DNA of 50,159 nucleotides from an uncultured Paracoccaceae bacterium (GCA_913062865.1 CAJXWO010000017.1:1-50159), one strand, 5' to 3'; numbered from the stretch's first letter, positions 9,025 to 19,152 are shown. A program made the numbers and translations. Notes: generated by a model from the letters alone, not told the origin.

Positions 9025-10988
9025 TCCGCGGGCACCCCCTGGACCGGGGCTGCTTGTTTGCGGGCACCGGCCGCAACGCGGTAGCGACGGTCCGACAGGC
9101 TGAGGAAGCCGCCAAGCGCCATCAGCGCCGAGCCTGCCCAGATCCAGTTGGCCAGGGGCTTGAGGAAGGTGCGGATCGTCCAGCCGCCGTTTTCCTGCTG
9201 ATCGCCGATCACGACATATACATCGCGCAGAAGGCGGTAGTCGATGGCCGCCTCGGTGGTGGGCATCTGCGCCACCGGGTAGACCCGCTTTTCCGGGCGC
9301 AATTGCGCGATCTCGGATCCGTCCTGTGCGAGAGTCACGAACCCCATGGTCGAGATATAATTCGGCCCCTGAACGCGCTGCACATCGTCCAGCGTCATCT
9401 CGAAGCCGGCCACCTCGAAGGTTTCGCCAATCTGCACCACGCGGATATCTTCCTGCTGCCAGGCCATCAGACCGGCCACGCCGAACATCGTGACCCCGAG
9501 GCCAGAATGCGCGACCGCCTTGCCCCAGTCCGCGCGCGGCAGGCGCCAAAGGCGCGACAGCCCGCTGCCGCCCGTGCGCTTGTAGAGGTCGGTCATCGCC
9601 CCGAAGACAAGCCAGGCACCCAGGAACAGCCCCACCGGGCCAAGGGCCGAGCGTCCGGTCTGCATGGCCCAGACCAGCGCCCCCAGTGCCACCGCGACAA
9701 CGAAGGCCGGAATCAGCGGGCGGAACACGCGGCCCACCCGGGCCCGCTTCCACGGCATCATGGAGCCCAGGGGCAGGATCAGCCCCAGCGCCACCATGAA
9801 GGGTGTGAAGGCCAGGTTGAAGAACGGGGGGCCGACGCTCAGCTTGCGGTCAAAGAACATCTCGGCCACCAGCGGCCAGATCGTCCCGATGAAAACCACG
9901 AAACAGCTGACCGCCAGCAGGATGTTGTTGGCCACCAGCGCGCTTTCGCGGCTGACCATGGAAAAGACACCCTTTGCCTCCATCACGCCGGCACGCGCCG
10001 CATACAGCATCAGCGCACCGCCCATGAAGAAGCCCAGGATCATCAAGATGAACACGCCGCGCTCGGGGTCGTTGGCAAAAGCGTGGACCGAGGTCAGCAC
10101 GCCCGAGCGCACGATGAATGTCCCGATCAGCGAGAAGCCGAACGCGAGGATCGCCAGCAGGATGGTCCAGCTTTTCAGCGCCTCGCGCTTTTCAACCACG
10201 ATGGCCGAATGCAACAGCGCTGCGGCCAGAAGCCAGGGCATGAAGGACGCGTTTTCAACCGGGTCCCAGAACCAGAAGCCGCCCCAGCCCAGCTCGTAAT
10301 AGGCCCACCACGACCCCAGCGCGATGCCGATGGTCAGGAACACCCAGGCCGCCAGCGTCCAGGGCCGCACCCAGCGGCCCCAGGCCGCGTCGACCCGGCC
10401 CTCGATCAGGGCAGCCACGGCAAAGGAAAACGCCATGCTCAGGCCCACATAGCCGAGGTAGAGGAACGGCGGATGGAAGGCGAGGCCCGGATCCTGCAAA
10501 AGCGGGTTCAGGTCCTGCCCGTCAAAGGGCGGCACCGCAAGGCGCAGGAACGGGTTCGACGTGAAGAGAATAAAGGCGAAAAAAGCGACCGAGATCGAGG
10601 CCTGAATGGCCAACACCCGCGCCCGCAGCGTGGGCGGCAGGTTGCCCCCGAACCAGGCCGCCATCGCCCCGAACAGCGCCAGGATCAGCACCCATAGCAG
10701 CATGGAACCTTCGTGGTTCCCCCAGACGCCCGAGATCTTGTAGATCATCGGCTTGGCGGAATGCGAGTTCAGCACCACCAGCCGCAGCGAAAAGTCCGAG
10801 GTGACGAAGGCCCAGGTCAGCGCCGCAAAGGAAAACGCGACCAGCAGGAACTGCGCATTGGCCGCCGGTTCCGCCACGGCCATCCAGCCCGGCCAGCGTT
10901 TGTGCGCGCCGACAAGGGGCACGACCGTCTGCACGATTGCGACAAGAAAGGCGAGGACGAGGGCAAAGTGGCCGAGTTCTGTAATCAT
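9021..10988 (-). CDS. ccmF: Heme lyase CcmF
   Basis: 655-residue polytopic inner-membrane protein that ligates heme to apocytochrome c, taking heme from holo-CcmE. The tryptophan-rich WWD block GWGGFWFWDPVENASFMPW lies at about 233-252, with histidines in neighbouring loops and about 14 hydrophobic helices. The start at 10988 (MITELGHFAL) matches family N-termini. An in-frame ATG at 11009 (MGFIPKP-) has a better placed GGAAG and may be the real start, adding 7 residues. It overlaps ccmH by 4 bases. Upstream lies the GTA holin rather than another ccm gene. Confidence 0.95.
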   Translation of the reverse strand: MITELGHFALVLAFLVAIVQTVVPLVGAHKRWPGWMAVAEPAANAQFLLVAFSFAALTWAFVTSDFSLRLVVLNSHSAKPMIYKISGVWGNHEGSMLLWVLILALFGAMAAWFGGNLPPTLRARVLAIQASISVAFFAFILFTSNPFLRLAVPPFDGQDLNPLLQDPGLAFHPPFLYLGYVGLSMAFSFAVAALIEGRVDAAWGRWVRPWTLAAWVFLTIGIALGSWWAYYELGWGGFWFWDPVENASFMPWLLAAALLHSAIVVEKREALKSWTILLAILAFGFSLIGTFIVRSGVLTSVHAFANDPERGVFILMILGFFMGGALMLYAARAGVMEAKGVFSMVSRESALVANNILLAVSCFVVFIGTIWPLVAEMFFDRKLSVGPPFFNLAFTPFMVALGLILPLGSMMPWKRARVGRVFRPLIPAFVVAVALGALVWAMQTGRSALGPVGLFLGAWLVFGAMTDLYKRTGGSGLSRLWRLPRADWGKAVAHSGLGVTMFGVAGLMAWQQEDIRVVQIGETFEVAGFEMTLDDVQRVQGPNYISTMGFVTLAQDGSEIAQLRPEKRVYPVAQMPTTEAAIDYRLLRDVYVVIGDQQENGGWTIRTFLKPLANWIWAGSALMALGGFLSLSDRRYRVAAGARKQAAPVQGVPAE

Positions 10989-11047
10989 AGGCTTAGGTAT
11001 AAATCCCATGCATCTTCCGGCCAACGCTTTTCGGCGCAGATCGCGGA

Positions 11048-11635
11048 TCACTTTGTCGCGGGGGGGCGCCGTCCGGTCTGCCAGGCGTCTAGCGCCGGGT
11101 TCGGATCGTCGATGGCCAGGGGCGCTGTGGGGGCTGTCACGGCCTCCTCCCAGGGTGCCGCCTCGGACCGGCGTAACCGCTCTAGCGCCAGTTGGCTTGC
11201 GACCACCTGCGGCGCTTGGGCCAGGGTCGTGGCCAGTTCGCGCTGGAAATCCTGCCCTTTGGCTTGGTGGCGCGCCCCGAAATAAAAGGACACGATCACA
11301 CCAAGAAGCCACCAAAGCGGCTCTGGCACCAGCGCGATGCCCTGCATGCGCGCGGCGAACCAGACAGGATCGACCATAGCGGACACGAATAGCCCCAGCC
11401 TGCCGAGGGCAAGCGCCGGGCGCGGCAGCCGGTTCACCCCGTCCATCAGCCGGTCGAACGCCCCCTTGCGCGGCACCGCGAATTCCTGCCCGAATTGCGA
11501 CAGCGCCGCAGTCTGCAGGGCCGTGGCCCGGGCCGCGCCCATATCCGCGTTTTCGATGAAGATGCCCGCGGTTTCGGCCACGACGTTGCGCCCTGTCCCA
11601 AAGAGCGCATCCAGCAGACGGCCAATCAGTGCCAT
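11048..11635 (-). CDS. GTA-type 3TM holin family protein
   Basis: 195 residues resembling the three-transmembrane holin family linked to gene transfer agent release (the R. capsulatus rcc00556 type, as I recall it). Only a central hydrophobic region is clear: residues about 80-120 (LGLFVSAMVDPVWFA and PLWWLLGVIVSFYFGARH). The N-terminal amphipathic part (ALIGRLLDALFGTG) could insert too. The C-terminal 70 residues are soluble. It overlaps the preceding endolysin gene by 10 bases, a strong functional pairing. Predicted role: making the inner-membrane hole that lets the endolysin reach peptidoglycan during GTA release. It lies within the ccm cluster; no GTA capsid genes are in the window. Confidence 0.75.
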   Translation of the reverse strand: MALIGRLLDALFGTGRNVVAETAGIFIENADMGAARATALQTAALSQFGQEFAVPRKGAFDRLMDGVNRLPRPALALGRLGLFVSAMVDPVWFAARMQGIALVPEPLWWLLGVIVSFYFGARHQAKGQDFQRELATTLAQAPQVVASQLALERLRRSEAAPWEEAVTAPTAPLAIDDPNPALDAWQTGRRPPATK

Positions 11636-12240
11636 TGCGCCACCCGCGCCTCGAAGGCGTCTTGGCTCAGGTGGTAGCGCGGGGCGACAAAGGCTTCGGC
11701 CCGGGTGATCCAGCCGCCCTTCCCGCCCGCGCGGGTCCGGACATATTTGCGGCTCGATGGACGCTGGTCCGCCAACCGAAAATAGTAGTTCCGCCGTGCG
11801 ATCCCGTAGGCATCGGCCAGATGATCGGGTGCCTCGCCTTGCGCCGCGCGGGCGGCGGCGGCGGTTTGCGGGCCGATCAGGCCGTCAACGGCAATATCAT
11901 GCCCGAACCGCCGCAAGAGCCGCTGCAGGATCCTAACGGCGTTGCGTCCGGAATGGACATACATGTCGAAGACCGAGGGCCACAGCGGCTCGGGCAGCCT
12001 GTCGATCCCGGGCCGCTGGAAGTAGTGCTGCACGAAAATATCCGCTGCCTGCGCCTCGGTCAGGGCCGCCACATCGGCCACATCCACATCGCCGTCGCGG
12101 TCGAGATCGCCTCCCAGCCGGGCCAGCGTGGCACGGGTCACGCCATGCTTGGTGGCACCGCCTGGGTCGTCGGGGTCGTTCACGAAACCGCCCTCACGGG
12201 CGACGATTTCGCGGGCAAGCTGGTGGATGTCGTGTTGCAT
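11626..12240 (-). CDS. GTA-type endolysin (glycoside hydrolase 108 muramidase) with internal EF-hand
   Basis: 204 residues. The N-terminal GH108 lysozyme-like region shows the REGGFVNDPDDPGGATKHGVT block with predicted catalytic glutamate E16. A peptidoglycan-binding type 3 region follows from about residue 100 (SVFDMYVHSGRNAVRILQRLL ... VDGLIGPQT). There is no signal peptide, consistent with holin-dependent export. Residues 45-56 (DLDRDGDVDVAD) form a canonical EF-hand/dockerin-like loop with Asp at positions 1, 3, 5, 9 and 12, Gly at 6 and Val at 8, inserted in the catalytic region. GGAG precedes the ATG at 12240. It corresponds to the R. capsulatus rcc00555-type GTA endolysin by family and pairing. 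Confidence 0.82.
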   Translation of the reverse strand: MQHDIHQLAREIVAREGGFVNDPDDPGGATKHGVTRATLARLGGDLDRDGDVDVADVAALTEAQAADIFVQHYFQRPGIDRLPEPLWPSVFDMYVHSGRNAVRILQRLLRRFGHDIAVDGLIGPQTAAAARAAQGEAPDHLADAYGIARRNYYFRLADQRPSSRKYVRTRAGGKGGWITRAEAFVAPRYHLSQDAFEARVAQWH

Positions 12241-12338
12241 GGGGGGCTCCGCACCTCGCTTCGGTGCGAAGACCCTCGGGTCAGCGCGTTAGCACGGGCC
12301 TATCGCACCGTGCGGTGGTCATGTGTCCCTTGGGGCGC

Positions 12339-12782
12339 TTAGCTGTTCGGGTCCTGGTAGACACCCTGCTCCTTCAACGCGTCCACGACCTCGGCGGGCA
12401 TGTAGGTCTCGTCGTGTTTGGCAAGGATTTCAGATGCTTCGAACACGCCGTTCACGTAACGACCGGTGCCGACCATGCCCTGGTTTTCTTCGAAGAGGTC
12501 GGGCAGTACACCGGTGAAGACCACGGGCACCGATGCGCCGCCATCGGTCACGCTGAAGCGAATCGTCTCGCCCTGGCCGCGGACAAGCGAGCCCTCTTCG
12601 ACCAGCCCGCCAATACGGAATGTCTCGGTCGCGGTCGGCGGTTCCGCCATGATCTGGCTGGGCGAGCGGAAAAAGTTGATCCCGTCGCGCATGGCATAGC
12701 CGATCAGGCCGGTCGACAGCACCAACGCCACCGCGGCCACGGCGATCACCTGCACCCTGCGTTTCTTCTTGAGACCTTTCAT
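12339..12782 (-). CDS. ccmE: Heme chaperone CcmE
   Basis: 147 residues. Periplasmic heme chaperone of System I cytochrome c maturation that covalently binds heme and passes it to CcmF. One N-terminal membrane anchor lies at about 11-30, followed by an OB-fold beta-barrel. The heme-binding histidine is H123 in LAKHDETYMP, with Y127 four residues on. It lies 103 bases downstream of argC. The 98 bases between it and the endolysin hold a small hairpin (CGCACC 12250-12255 / GGTGCG 12263-12268) but no clear terminator. Confidence 0.96.
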   Translation of the reverse strand: MKGLKKKRRVQVIAVAAVALVLSTGLIGYAMRDGINFFRSPSQIMAEPPTATETFRIGGLVEEGSLVRGQGETIRFSVTDGGASVPVVFTGVLPDLFEENQGMVGTGRYVNGVFEASEILAKHDETYMPAEVVDALKEQGVYQDPNS

Positions 12783-12885
12783 CGAACCCTCCAGCCGAAC
12801 ATGGCCATTATAATATATGAAGGATGCCGCTTTGCGCCAGAGCTTTGGGCGCGTCCAAATGACCGCGCCCGCACCGATGCGCGGA

Positions 12886-13914
12886 TCAGGGGAAACAAGG
12901 TGCGAGCATCAGCCCCGCCGTCTCTTCAATACCCAGCATGAGATTGGCGTTCTGCACCGCCTGCCCGCTCGATCCCTTGCACAGATTGTCAAGGGCCGTG
13001 ACCACGATCGCCCGGTCGCGGATCCGGTCGCCGGTCACGCCGATATGACAGAAGTTCGAGCCGCGTACATGGTGGGTCGACGGTGTCTCGCCAAAGGGAA
13101 GCACCTCGAGGAACGGCTCATCGGCGTAGGCCGTGCTCAAGGTGCCATGCACCGCGTGCGGCTCGCCCGAGACATAGGCGGTGGCCAGGATCCCCCGGTT
13201 CGCCGGGATCAGGTGCGGCGTGAACTGGATCGTCACGTCCCGGCCCGCGATGGCGCTGAACTCCTGATCGAACTCTCCCAGATGCCGATGCGTCCCGCCC
13301 ACGGCATAGGCATGGTAGCCCTCGGACAGTTCCGCATGGAGCAGGTTTTCCTTGAGCGACCGCCCCGCCCCGCTGACCGCGCATTTCAGGTCGAGGATAA
13401 TGTCGTCGAGCCCGATCACTCCGCCCGCGATGAGCGGTCGCAGCGCATATTGCCCCGTGGCCGCGTTGCAGCCCGTTCCGGCCACCAGCCGCGCGTCGCG
13501 GATCTGGTCGCGGTAGAACTCGGTCAGGCCATAGACGGCCTCTTTCTGCATCTCGACCGCCGCGTGTTCGTTGCCGTACCAGGTCCGGTATGCCTCCGGG
13601 TCGCGCAGCCGGAAATCCGCCGACAGGTCCACGATTTTCAGATCGCGCGGCAGGGCCGAGATGACTTCCTGGCTGGTTTTGTGCGGCAGCGCGCAGAAAC
13701 ACAGGTCGATCTGGGAAAAGTCGATCTCGTCCGCCGTCACCAGGTCCGGCAGATCCAGATGGCGCAGATGTGGGAACACGCTGGCCATGGACAGCCCGGC
13801 CTTGGCATTCGCGCCAAGTGCGGCGATGTCCAGGTCGGGATGGGTGGCGATCAGCCGGATCAGCTCGGCCCCGGTGTAGCCGGACGCACCGAGGATGGCG
13901 ATTTTGTGGGTCAT
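12886..13914 (-). CDS. argC: N-acetyl-gamma-glutamyl-phosphate reductase
   Basis: 342 residues. NADPH-dependent third step of arginine biosynthesis, reducing N-acetylglutamyl phosphate to the semialdehyde. The Rossmann motif [13 protein letters not shown] is at the N-terminus. The active-site cysteine sits in [15 protein letters not shown], the form used by type 1 enzymes of this group, and the histidine-bearing [10 protein letters not shown] block follows. It starts 41 bases after the murI stop on the same strand. No other arg gene is adjacent, so any arginine-specific control is not visible here. Confidence 0.95.
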   Translation of the reverse strand: MTHKIAILGASGYTGAELIRLIATHPDLDIAALGANAKAGLSMASVFPHLRHLDLPDLVTADEIDFSQIDLCFCALPHKTSQEVISALPRDLKIVDLSADFRLRDPEAYRTWYGNEHAAVEMQKEAVYGLTEFYRDQIRDARLVAGTGCNAATGQYALRPLIAGGVIGLDDIILDLKCAVSGAGRSLKENLLHAELSEGYHAYAVGGTHRHLGEFDQEFSAIAGRDVTIQFTPHLIPANRGILATAYVSGEPHAVHGTLSTAYADEPFLEVLPFGETPSTHHVRGSNFCHIGVTGDRIRDRAIVVTALDNLCKGSSGQAVQNANLMLGIEETAGLMLAPCFP

Positions 13915-13955
13915 GTCATTTTTCCGTTATGGCACAATAGATTACGATTTGCGGC

Positions 13956-14768
13956 TCAGGCCGCTTCAAAGGTAATCCGTCGTCGCAGGAACTGGGTCGC
14001 ATGGTCAGACACGCGCCGCGGGTCGCCGGTGGTCAAGAACGTGTTGGCCTGTCCCGCCCCCACCATGTCGGGATGGCGCTCCAGGTAATCGGCCAGGCTG
14101 TCGGCTACGAGGTTGGGTTGCGAGTAGACTGCCACATCGGGCCCCAGCGCATCCTGAAAGATATCCTGGACCAGCGGGTAATGCGTGCAGCCCAGAATTG
14201 CCGCCTCGGGGTCCGGCATCTTGCGCTTGAGCGCATCGACATGGGACCGCACCAGCGCCTCGGCCAGGATCATGTCGCCTTCTTCGATGGCATCCACGAC
14301 GCCCGCGCAGGCCTGCGCCTCCACGTCCACGCCGATGGCGCGGAACGCCAGTTCGCGCTGAAAGGCCCGGCTCGACACCGTCGCGGGCGTGGCGAAAAGC
14401 GCCACATGCTTCACCGCCACTTCGCGCGGGGGCGAGTTGTCGCCCCATTGCCGTTCGGTCAGCGCCTCGATCAGGGGCACGAAGACGCCCAACACGCGCT
14501 TGCCCGGGGGCACGCCCGCCTCCTGCATCCGCCGCAGCGCGGCGGCCGAGGCGGTGTTGCAGGCCAGAACGACCAGATCGCAGCCCGACGCCCACAGATG
14601 CTCCACCGCGCGCTTGGTCAGCGCATGGATATCGTCGCGGTCCCGCACGCCATAGGGTGCATGGGCGCTGTCCGCATAGTAGACCAGCGGAAGATCGGGC
14701 AGCCGTGCGCGCACAGCATCCAGAACGGTCAGACCGCCCAGACCGGAATCGAAAATGCCAACCGCCAT
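13956..14768 (-). CDS. murI: Glutamate racemase
   Basis: 270 residues. Makes D-glutamate for peptidoglycan. The two catalytic cysteines are C70 (LACNTASAA) and C194 (LGCTHYPL). The N-terminus [16 protein letters not shown] fixes the start at 14768; an upstream in-frame start would lie inside the preceding gene. Only one base separates its ATG from the stop of the acyltransferase gene, so the two are probably translationally coupled. Confidence 0.95.
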   Translation of the reverse strand: MAVGIFDSGLGGLTVLDAVRARLPDLPLVYYADSAHAPYGVRDRDDIHALTKRAVEHLWASGCDLVVLACNTASAAALRRMQEAGVPPGKRVLGVFVPLIEALTERQWGDNSPPREVAVKHVALFATPATVSSRAFQRELAFRAIGVDVEAQACAGVVDAIEEGDMILAEALVRSHVDALKRKMPDPEAAILGCTHYPLVQDIFQDALGPDVAVYSQPNLVADSLADYLERHPDMVGAGQANTFLTTGDPRRVSDHATQFLRRRITFEAA

Positions 14769-14769
14769 G

Positions 14770-15648
14770 TCAGGCCTTGTATTTTTCCTCGAACTCGAAG
14801 CCGTAGTCGTAGGTTTTGACCGGGCTTGGGCTGAGGTCATACGTCGCTTTGCGCAGGAAATCCATCATCGCTTTGGAATCCTTGGCGCGGGCCTGCAACT
14901 CCAGATCACTGATGGGCTGGCCCACCACCACGCGGACGGGCGTGTTCACCCGCTTGCGGAACTCCTGGATCAGGAGCCCCATGCGCAGAGTGTAGTGCAG
15001 GTGGCTCGCCAGTTGGAACAAGCGGCTTGTGTGCCCGTCGAAATAGATGGGCACCACGGTGGCGCCCGATTTGGCGATCATGCGCGCGGTGAAACTGCGC
15101 CAGCCCGGATCCATGGGCTGGGAAAACGGTTTGGCGGCGGTCGAAACGGTGCCGCCGGGAAACACGCCGATGGCCCCACCCGCCGCAAGGTAGTCAAGCG
15201 ACACCTTGCGGGTCTCAAGGTTCTGTTTGACCGCCTCCTTAGTCTCGTCGAACGAGATTGGCAGGATCACCCGGTCCAGATCCTCGGCCTTGCGGAACAC
15301 CTTGTGGGCCAGGATGCGGAAATCGCCCCGGACAATGGACAGGATATGCCCCAGCATCAGCCCGTCGAGAATGCCGTAAGGGTGGTTCGCGATCACGATC
15401 AGCGGCCCCTCGCGCGGGATACTGTCGAGCGTGCCGCCAATCACCTCGAGGCTGAGGCCGTAGCGTTCGACCATCACCTGCCAGAAATCGCGGCCCGCCG
15501 CGACCTCGGTCTCGTAACCCTGGGCACGACGGATCAGGCCGATCCGACCGGTCGCGTTTTCCATCAGCTTGATGACGGCACGCCCGCCCTTGGTGGACGC
15601 GGAATAGGCATAAGAAATGTCGCGGGCGACATGACGCCGGTTCGGCAT
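14770..15648 (-). CDS. Lysophospholipid acyltransferase family protein (PlsC-like)
   Basis: 292 residues. Predicted membrane-associated acyltransferase moving an acyl group to a lysolipid acceptor. The acceptor-binding/catalytic block is NHPYGILDG with H89 and D95, an HX5D spacing rather than the classical HX4D and typical of the OlsA/'hemolysin'-like branch. The glycine/proline block is [10 protein letters not shown] and the VVPIYFDG strand follows. The substrate is uncertain: lyso-ornithine lipid and lysophosphatidic acid are both reasonable. It is followed by murI with a 1-base gap, suggesting an envelope-synthesis unit. Confidence 0.85.
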   Translation of the reverse strand: MPNRRHVARDISYAYSASTKGGRAVIKLMENATGRIGLIRRAQGYETEVAAGRDFWQVMVERYGLSLEVIGGTLDSIPREGPLIVIANHPYGILDGLMLGHILSIVRGDFRILAHKVFRKAEDLDRVILPISFDETKEAVKQNLETRKVSLDYLAAGGAIGVFPGGTVSTAAKPFSQPMDPGWRSFTARMIAKSGATVVPIYFDGHTSRLFQLASHLHYTLRMGLLIQEFRKRVNTPVRVVVGQPISDLELQARAKDSKAMMDFLRKATYDLSPSPVKTYDYGFEFEEKYKA

Positions 15649-15729
15649 CTGGCAAATCCTCCGAATTTGCCGCGATTTACTGCGGTTTCCCTGTTCTGGC
15701 CAGAGAATATGACGTTTCCATGAACCCGT

Positions 15730-18700
15730 CTATTCCGCAGCTTGCGCCACGGGCGCGCCCCCGGCGCGGAACGCGGCCAAAAGCTCTTCGCGGCGCTTGG
15801 CGGCCTTGGCCTCGTTCGCCTGCTTCACATGGCCGAACCCTTTGATCTGCAATGGCAATTCGGCAAGCGCGACGGCGATCTCATTGGTCTCGGGGGTAAG
15901 GCCGTTCAAAATCTCGTTCATGTCTCGCTCGTATTGCTTGATCAGCGCGCGCTCCATCCGGCGCTCCGCGGTGTAGCCGAAGGGATCGAAAGGCGTGCCG
16001 CGCAAGGCCTTCAGCCGCGTCAGAATCTTCAGCGGGCCCTGCATCCAGGGACCGAAGGTGCGCTTTTTCGGCCGCCCCTGGGCGTCCTTGCCCCCCAGGA
16101 TCGGCGGTGCCAAGTGGAAGGTCATGCGGAAATCGCCGTCAAAGGCCTCGGCGGCCTTTTCCTGCGAGGTCAGTAGAAGACGCGCGACCTCGTATTCGTC
16201 CTTGTAGGACAGGAGCTTGTGATACCCCTTGGCAATGGCCTCGCGCAGCGCGGGGCTTTCCGCGCGGTCCACCAATTTGCGATACCGCTTGGCCAGCCGC
16301 TTGCCCTGGTACTGCGTCAGGTGATCGGCGCGATAGGCGATCTGATCGTCCACGCTCTTGGGCATCTCGACGACACTGGGCACAAGGTAGCGCGCGGCCT
16401 CGTTCGGGTGGACTGCCGCCCAGCGGCCGATCTCGAAGGCGCGCAGGTTGCGCTCCACCGCGGCACCGTTCAGGTCGATGGCCTTGGCGATGGCGTCATG
16501 GCTGATCGGGATCAGCCCACGCTGCCAGGCCGCGCCGAAGATCATCATGTTCGAAAAGATCGAGTCGCCCATCAGAACGCGGGAAAGCTCCGATGCATCA
16601 AACATTTGCAGGCCGTTTTTCAATCGCGCCTCAAGGGCAAGGGACAACCGTTCATGGGGCAGCCGAAACTCGGTGTTGCGGGTGAAATCGCCGGTGACGG
16701 TGTCATGGGCATTGACCACCGCGCCGGTGCGGCCCGTGGCCATCAGCCCCAGCGTCTTGGCCCCGGCGCTGACCACCAGATCGCCACCAATGAGCGCGTC
16801 GCATTCGCCCGTGGCAACCCGGATCGCACTGATATCGCCGGGGGTTTTGGCCAAACGGCAATGGATATGCACCGCGCCGCCCTTTTGGGCGAGGCCCGCC
16901 ATCTCCATCATGCCCGCGCCCTTGCCGTCGATCTGTGCGGCCTGGGCCAGCACCGCGCCGATGGTCACGACACCGGTGCCACCGACGCCGGTGATGACCA
17001 CGTTATGGGTGCCCTTGATCGCGGGCAGTTCGGGCTGTGTCAGATCGGGCAGATCCAGTTCCGCCGTGGCCTGCTTTTTCGGCTTGGCGCCTTCCAGCGT
17101 CACGAAGGACGGGCAGAAGCCCTTGAGACAGCTGAGATCCTTGTTGCAGGCGGATTGGTCGATGGCGCGTTTGCGGCCCAGCTCGGTCTCGACCGGAACG
17201 ATGGCCACGCAATTCGACTGCACCCCGCAATCGCCGCAGCCCTCGCAGATATCGGTGTTGATGAACACGCGCTTGTCCGGGTCGGGGAACTGGCCGCGCT
17301 TGCGGCGGCGGCGTTTCTCGGCGGCGCAGGTCTGGACATAAATGATGGCCGACACGCCCTTGTGCCGGGTGAAGGCCTTTTGCACCGTCTCCATCTGGTC
17401 GCGCGGGTGTGTTTCGACACCGGACGGGAAATCGGACAGGTCCACCTCTTCCTTTTCGTCATAGACGACGGCCACATGCTCGACCCCCATCGCGCGCAAC
17501 TCGGCCGCGATCTGCTGGGGGCTGAGCCCGCCATCGTTGCGCTGCCCGCCGGTCATGGCGACCGCGTCGTTATAGAGGATCTTGTAGGTGATGTTGGTGC
17601 CCGCCACCAAAGCGGCGCGAATGGCTTGCACGCCCGAATGGTTATAGGTGCCGTCGCCCAGGTTCTGAAAGACATGGTCGCGCTTGGTAAACGGCGCCTC
17701 GCCGATCCAGTTCGCCCCTTCCCCGCCCATATGGGTGAAGCCGAGCGTCTCGCGGTCCATCCACTGCACCATGTAGTGGCAGCCGATGCCCGCATAGGCC
17801 CGGCTGCCCTCGGGCACCTTGGTCGAGCTGTTATGCGGGCAGCCCGCGCAGAAATAGGGCAGCCGCGCGGCGATCTCTTCGGCGTTGTCGGCGCGGCAGG
17901 CCTCGGCGATCCGATCCAGCCCGGCCTTCACCGCATCGGTGCCGCGCCCCTCTTCGATCAGGATCTGGCCCAGCTTTTCGGCGATCCAGATCGGATCGAG
18001 CGCGCCGCGGGTCGGAAACAGCTCTTCGCCATGCATCGACCCCGCGCCACCACCTTTGTGCCAGCCATAGACCCGGCGGCCGCGGCGGTCGTCAAAGATG
18101 GCTTCCTTGATCTGCACCTCGATCAGCTTGCGCTTTTCCTCGACCACCACAATCAGGTCGAGCCCTTCGGCCCAGTCGTGGAACCCTTTCATGTCCAGCG
18201 GGAAGACCTGACCAACCTTGTAGGTGGTGATGCCCAGCCGCTCGGCCTCGGCCGCATCGAGACCCAGAAGCTGCAGGGCGTGCACGAGGTCGAGCCAGTT
18301 CTTGCCCGCAGCGACGAAGCCGATCTTGGCGCCGGGTTTGCCCCAGACGCGCTTGTCCATCCGGTTGGCATGGCTGAACGCCTCGGCCGCAAAGCGCTTG
18401 TGGTCGATCATCCGCGCCTCTTGGGCGTGGGGCGTATCGGCCAGGCGGATGTTCAGCCCGCCTTCGGGCATGTCGAACGCGGGCGTGACCAGCTGCATAC
18501 GGTCGGGGTTGCCGTCGATCACCGCCGTCGCCTCGACCGTGTCCTTCATGGTCTTGAGCCCCACCCAGAGGCCGGAAAACCGCGACAGGGCATAGCCGTA
18601 GATGCCGTAGTCGATGATCTCCTGCACGCCCGCCGGGCTGACGATGGGCATATAGGCATCGACCAGCGCCCATTCGGACTGGTGCAGCACGGTCGAGGAT

Positions 18701-19152
18701 TCGCCCGTGTGGTCGTCGCCCATGGCCACCAGCACACCGCCATGGGGCGAGGTGCCCGCCATGTTCGCATGCCGGAACGCATCGCCCGACCGGTCCACGC
18801 CCGGACCCTTGCCGTACCACAGGCCAAAAACACCGTCATACTTGCCTTCGCCGCGCAGTTCGGCCTGCTGGCTGCCCCAAAGCGCGGTGGCGGCCAGGTC
18901 TTCGTTCAGGCCCGGCTGAAAGGTAACCTCGGCCTCGCGCAGCGCCTTTTCCGCGCGCTGCATCTGCATGTCGACCGCACCGAGGGGCGAGCCGCGATAG
19001 CCCGTGACGTAACCGGCCGTATTCAGTCCCGCCGCACGGTCGCGGGCGGATTGGGTCAACATCAGGCGCACCAATGCCTGGGTGCCGTTCAACAGCACCG
19101 AATGCTTCGTCAGGTCGAACCGGTCACTCAGCGAAATGTCCTGCAAGGTCAT
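15730..19152 (-). CDS. Indolepyruvate ferredoxin oxidoreductase, fused alpha and beta subunits
   Basis: 1140 residues. Oxidatively decarboxylates aryl or branched 2-oxo acids to acyl-CoA, passing electrons to ferredoxin. Order of parts: pyrimidine-binding TPP domain (about 1-240), TPP-binding domain with GIGCHYMVQWMD, HMGGEGANW and NLGDGTYNHSG, then a cysteine-rich 4Fe-4S region (CEGCGDCGVQSNC, SACNKDLSCLKGFCPS; about 620-690), then the gamma/beta-type catalytic domain from about 730 (VVITGVGGTGVVTIG) and a C-terminal helical extension. This is the single-chain form known from aerobic proteobacteria. It diverges from the LysR gene at 19317 across 164 bases, so that regulator may control it. 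Confidence 0.92.
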   Translation of the reverse strand: MTLQDISLSDRFDLTKHSVLLNGTQALVRLMLTQSARDRAAGLNTAGYVTGYRGSPLGAVDMQMQRAEKALREAEVTFQPGLNEDLAATALWGSQQAELRGEGKYDGVFGLWYGKGPGVDRSGDAFRHANMAGTSPHGGVLVAMGDDHTGESSTVLHQSEWALVDAYMPIVSPAGVQEIIDYGIYGYALSRFSGLWVGLKTMKDTVEATAVIDGNPDRMQLVTPAFDMPEGGLNIRLADTPHAQEARMIDHKRFAAEAFSHANRMDKRVWGKPGAKIGFVAAGKNWLDLVHALQLLGLDAAEAERLGITTYKVGQVFPLDMKGFHDWAEGLDLIVVVEEKRKLIEVQIKEAIFDDRRGRRVYGWHKGGGAGSMHGEELFPTRGALDPIWIAEKLGQILIEEGRGTDAVKAGLDRIAEACRADNAEEIAARLPYFCAGCPHNSSTKVPEGSRAYAGIGCHYMVQWMDRETLGFTHMGGEGANWIGEAPFTKRDHVFQNLGDGTYNHSGVQAIRAALVAGTNITYKILYNDAVAMTGGQRNDGGLSPQQIAAELRAMGVEHVAVVYDEKEEVDLSDFPSGVETHPRDQMETVQKAFTRHKGVSAIIYVQTCAAEKRRRRKRGQFPDPDKRVFINTDICEGCGDCGVQSNCVAIVPVETELGRKRAIDQSACNKDLSCLKGFCPSFVTLEGAKPKKQATAELDLPDLTQPELPAIKGTHNVVITGVGGTGVVTIGAVLAQAAQIDGKGAGMMEMAGLAQKGGAVHIHCRLAKTPGDISAIRVATGECDALIGGDLVVSAGAKTLGLMATGRTGAVVNAHDTVTGDFTRNTEFRLPHERLSLALEARLKNGLQMFDASELSRVLMGDSIFSNMMIFGAAWQRGLIPISHDAIAKAIDLNGAAVERNLRAFEIGRWAAVHPNEAARYLVPSVVEMPKSVDDQIAYRADHLTQYQGKRLAKRYRKLVDRAESPALREAIAKGYHKLLSYKDEYEVARLLLTSQEKAAEAFDGDFRMTFHLAPPILGGKDAQGRPKKRTFGPWMQGPLKILTRLKALRGTPFDPFGYTAERRMERALIKQYERDMNEILNGLTPETNEIAVALAELPLQIKGFGHVKQANEAKAAKRREELLAAFRAGGAPVAQAAE

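Noticed and set aside
11048-12240. Endolysin/holin as part of a prophage remnant
   Set aside because: No integrase, capsid, tail or attachment-site repeats around it, and the sequence families and overlap match the stand-alone GTA lysis pair.
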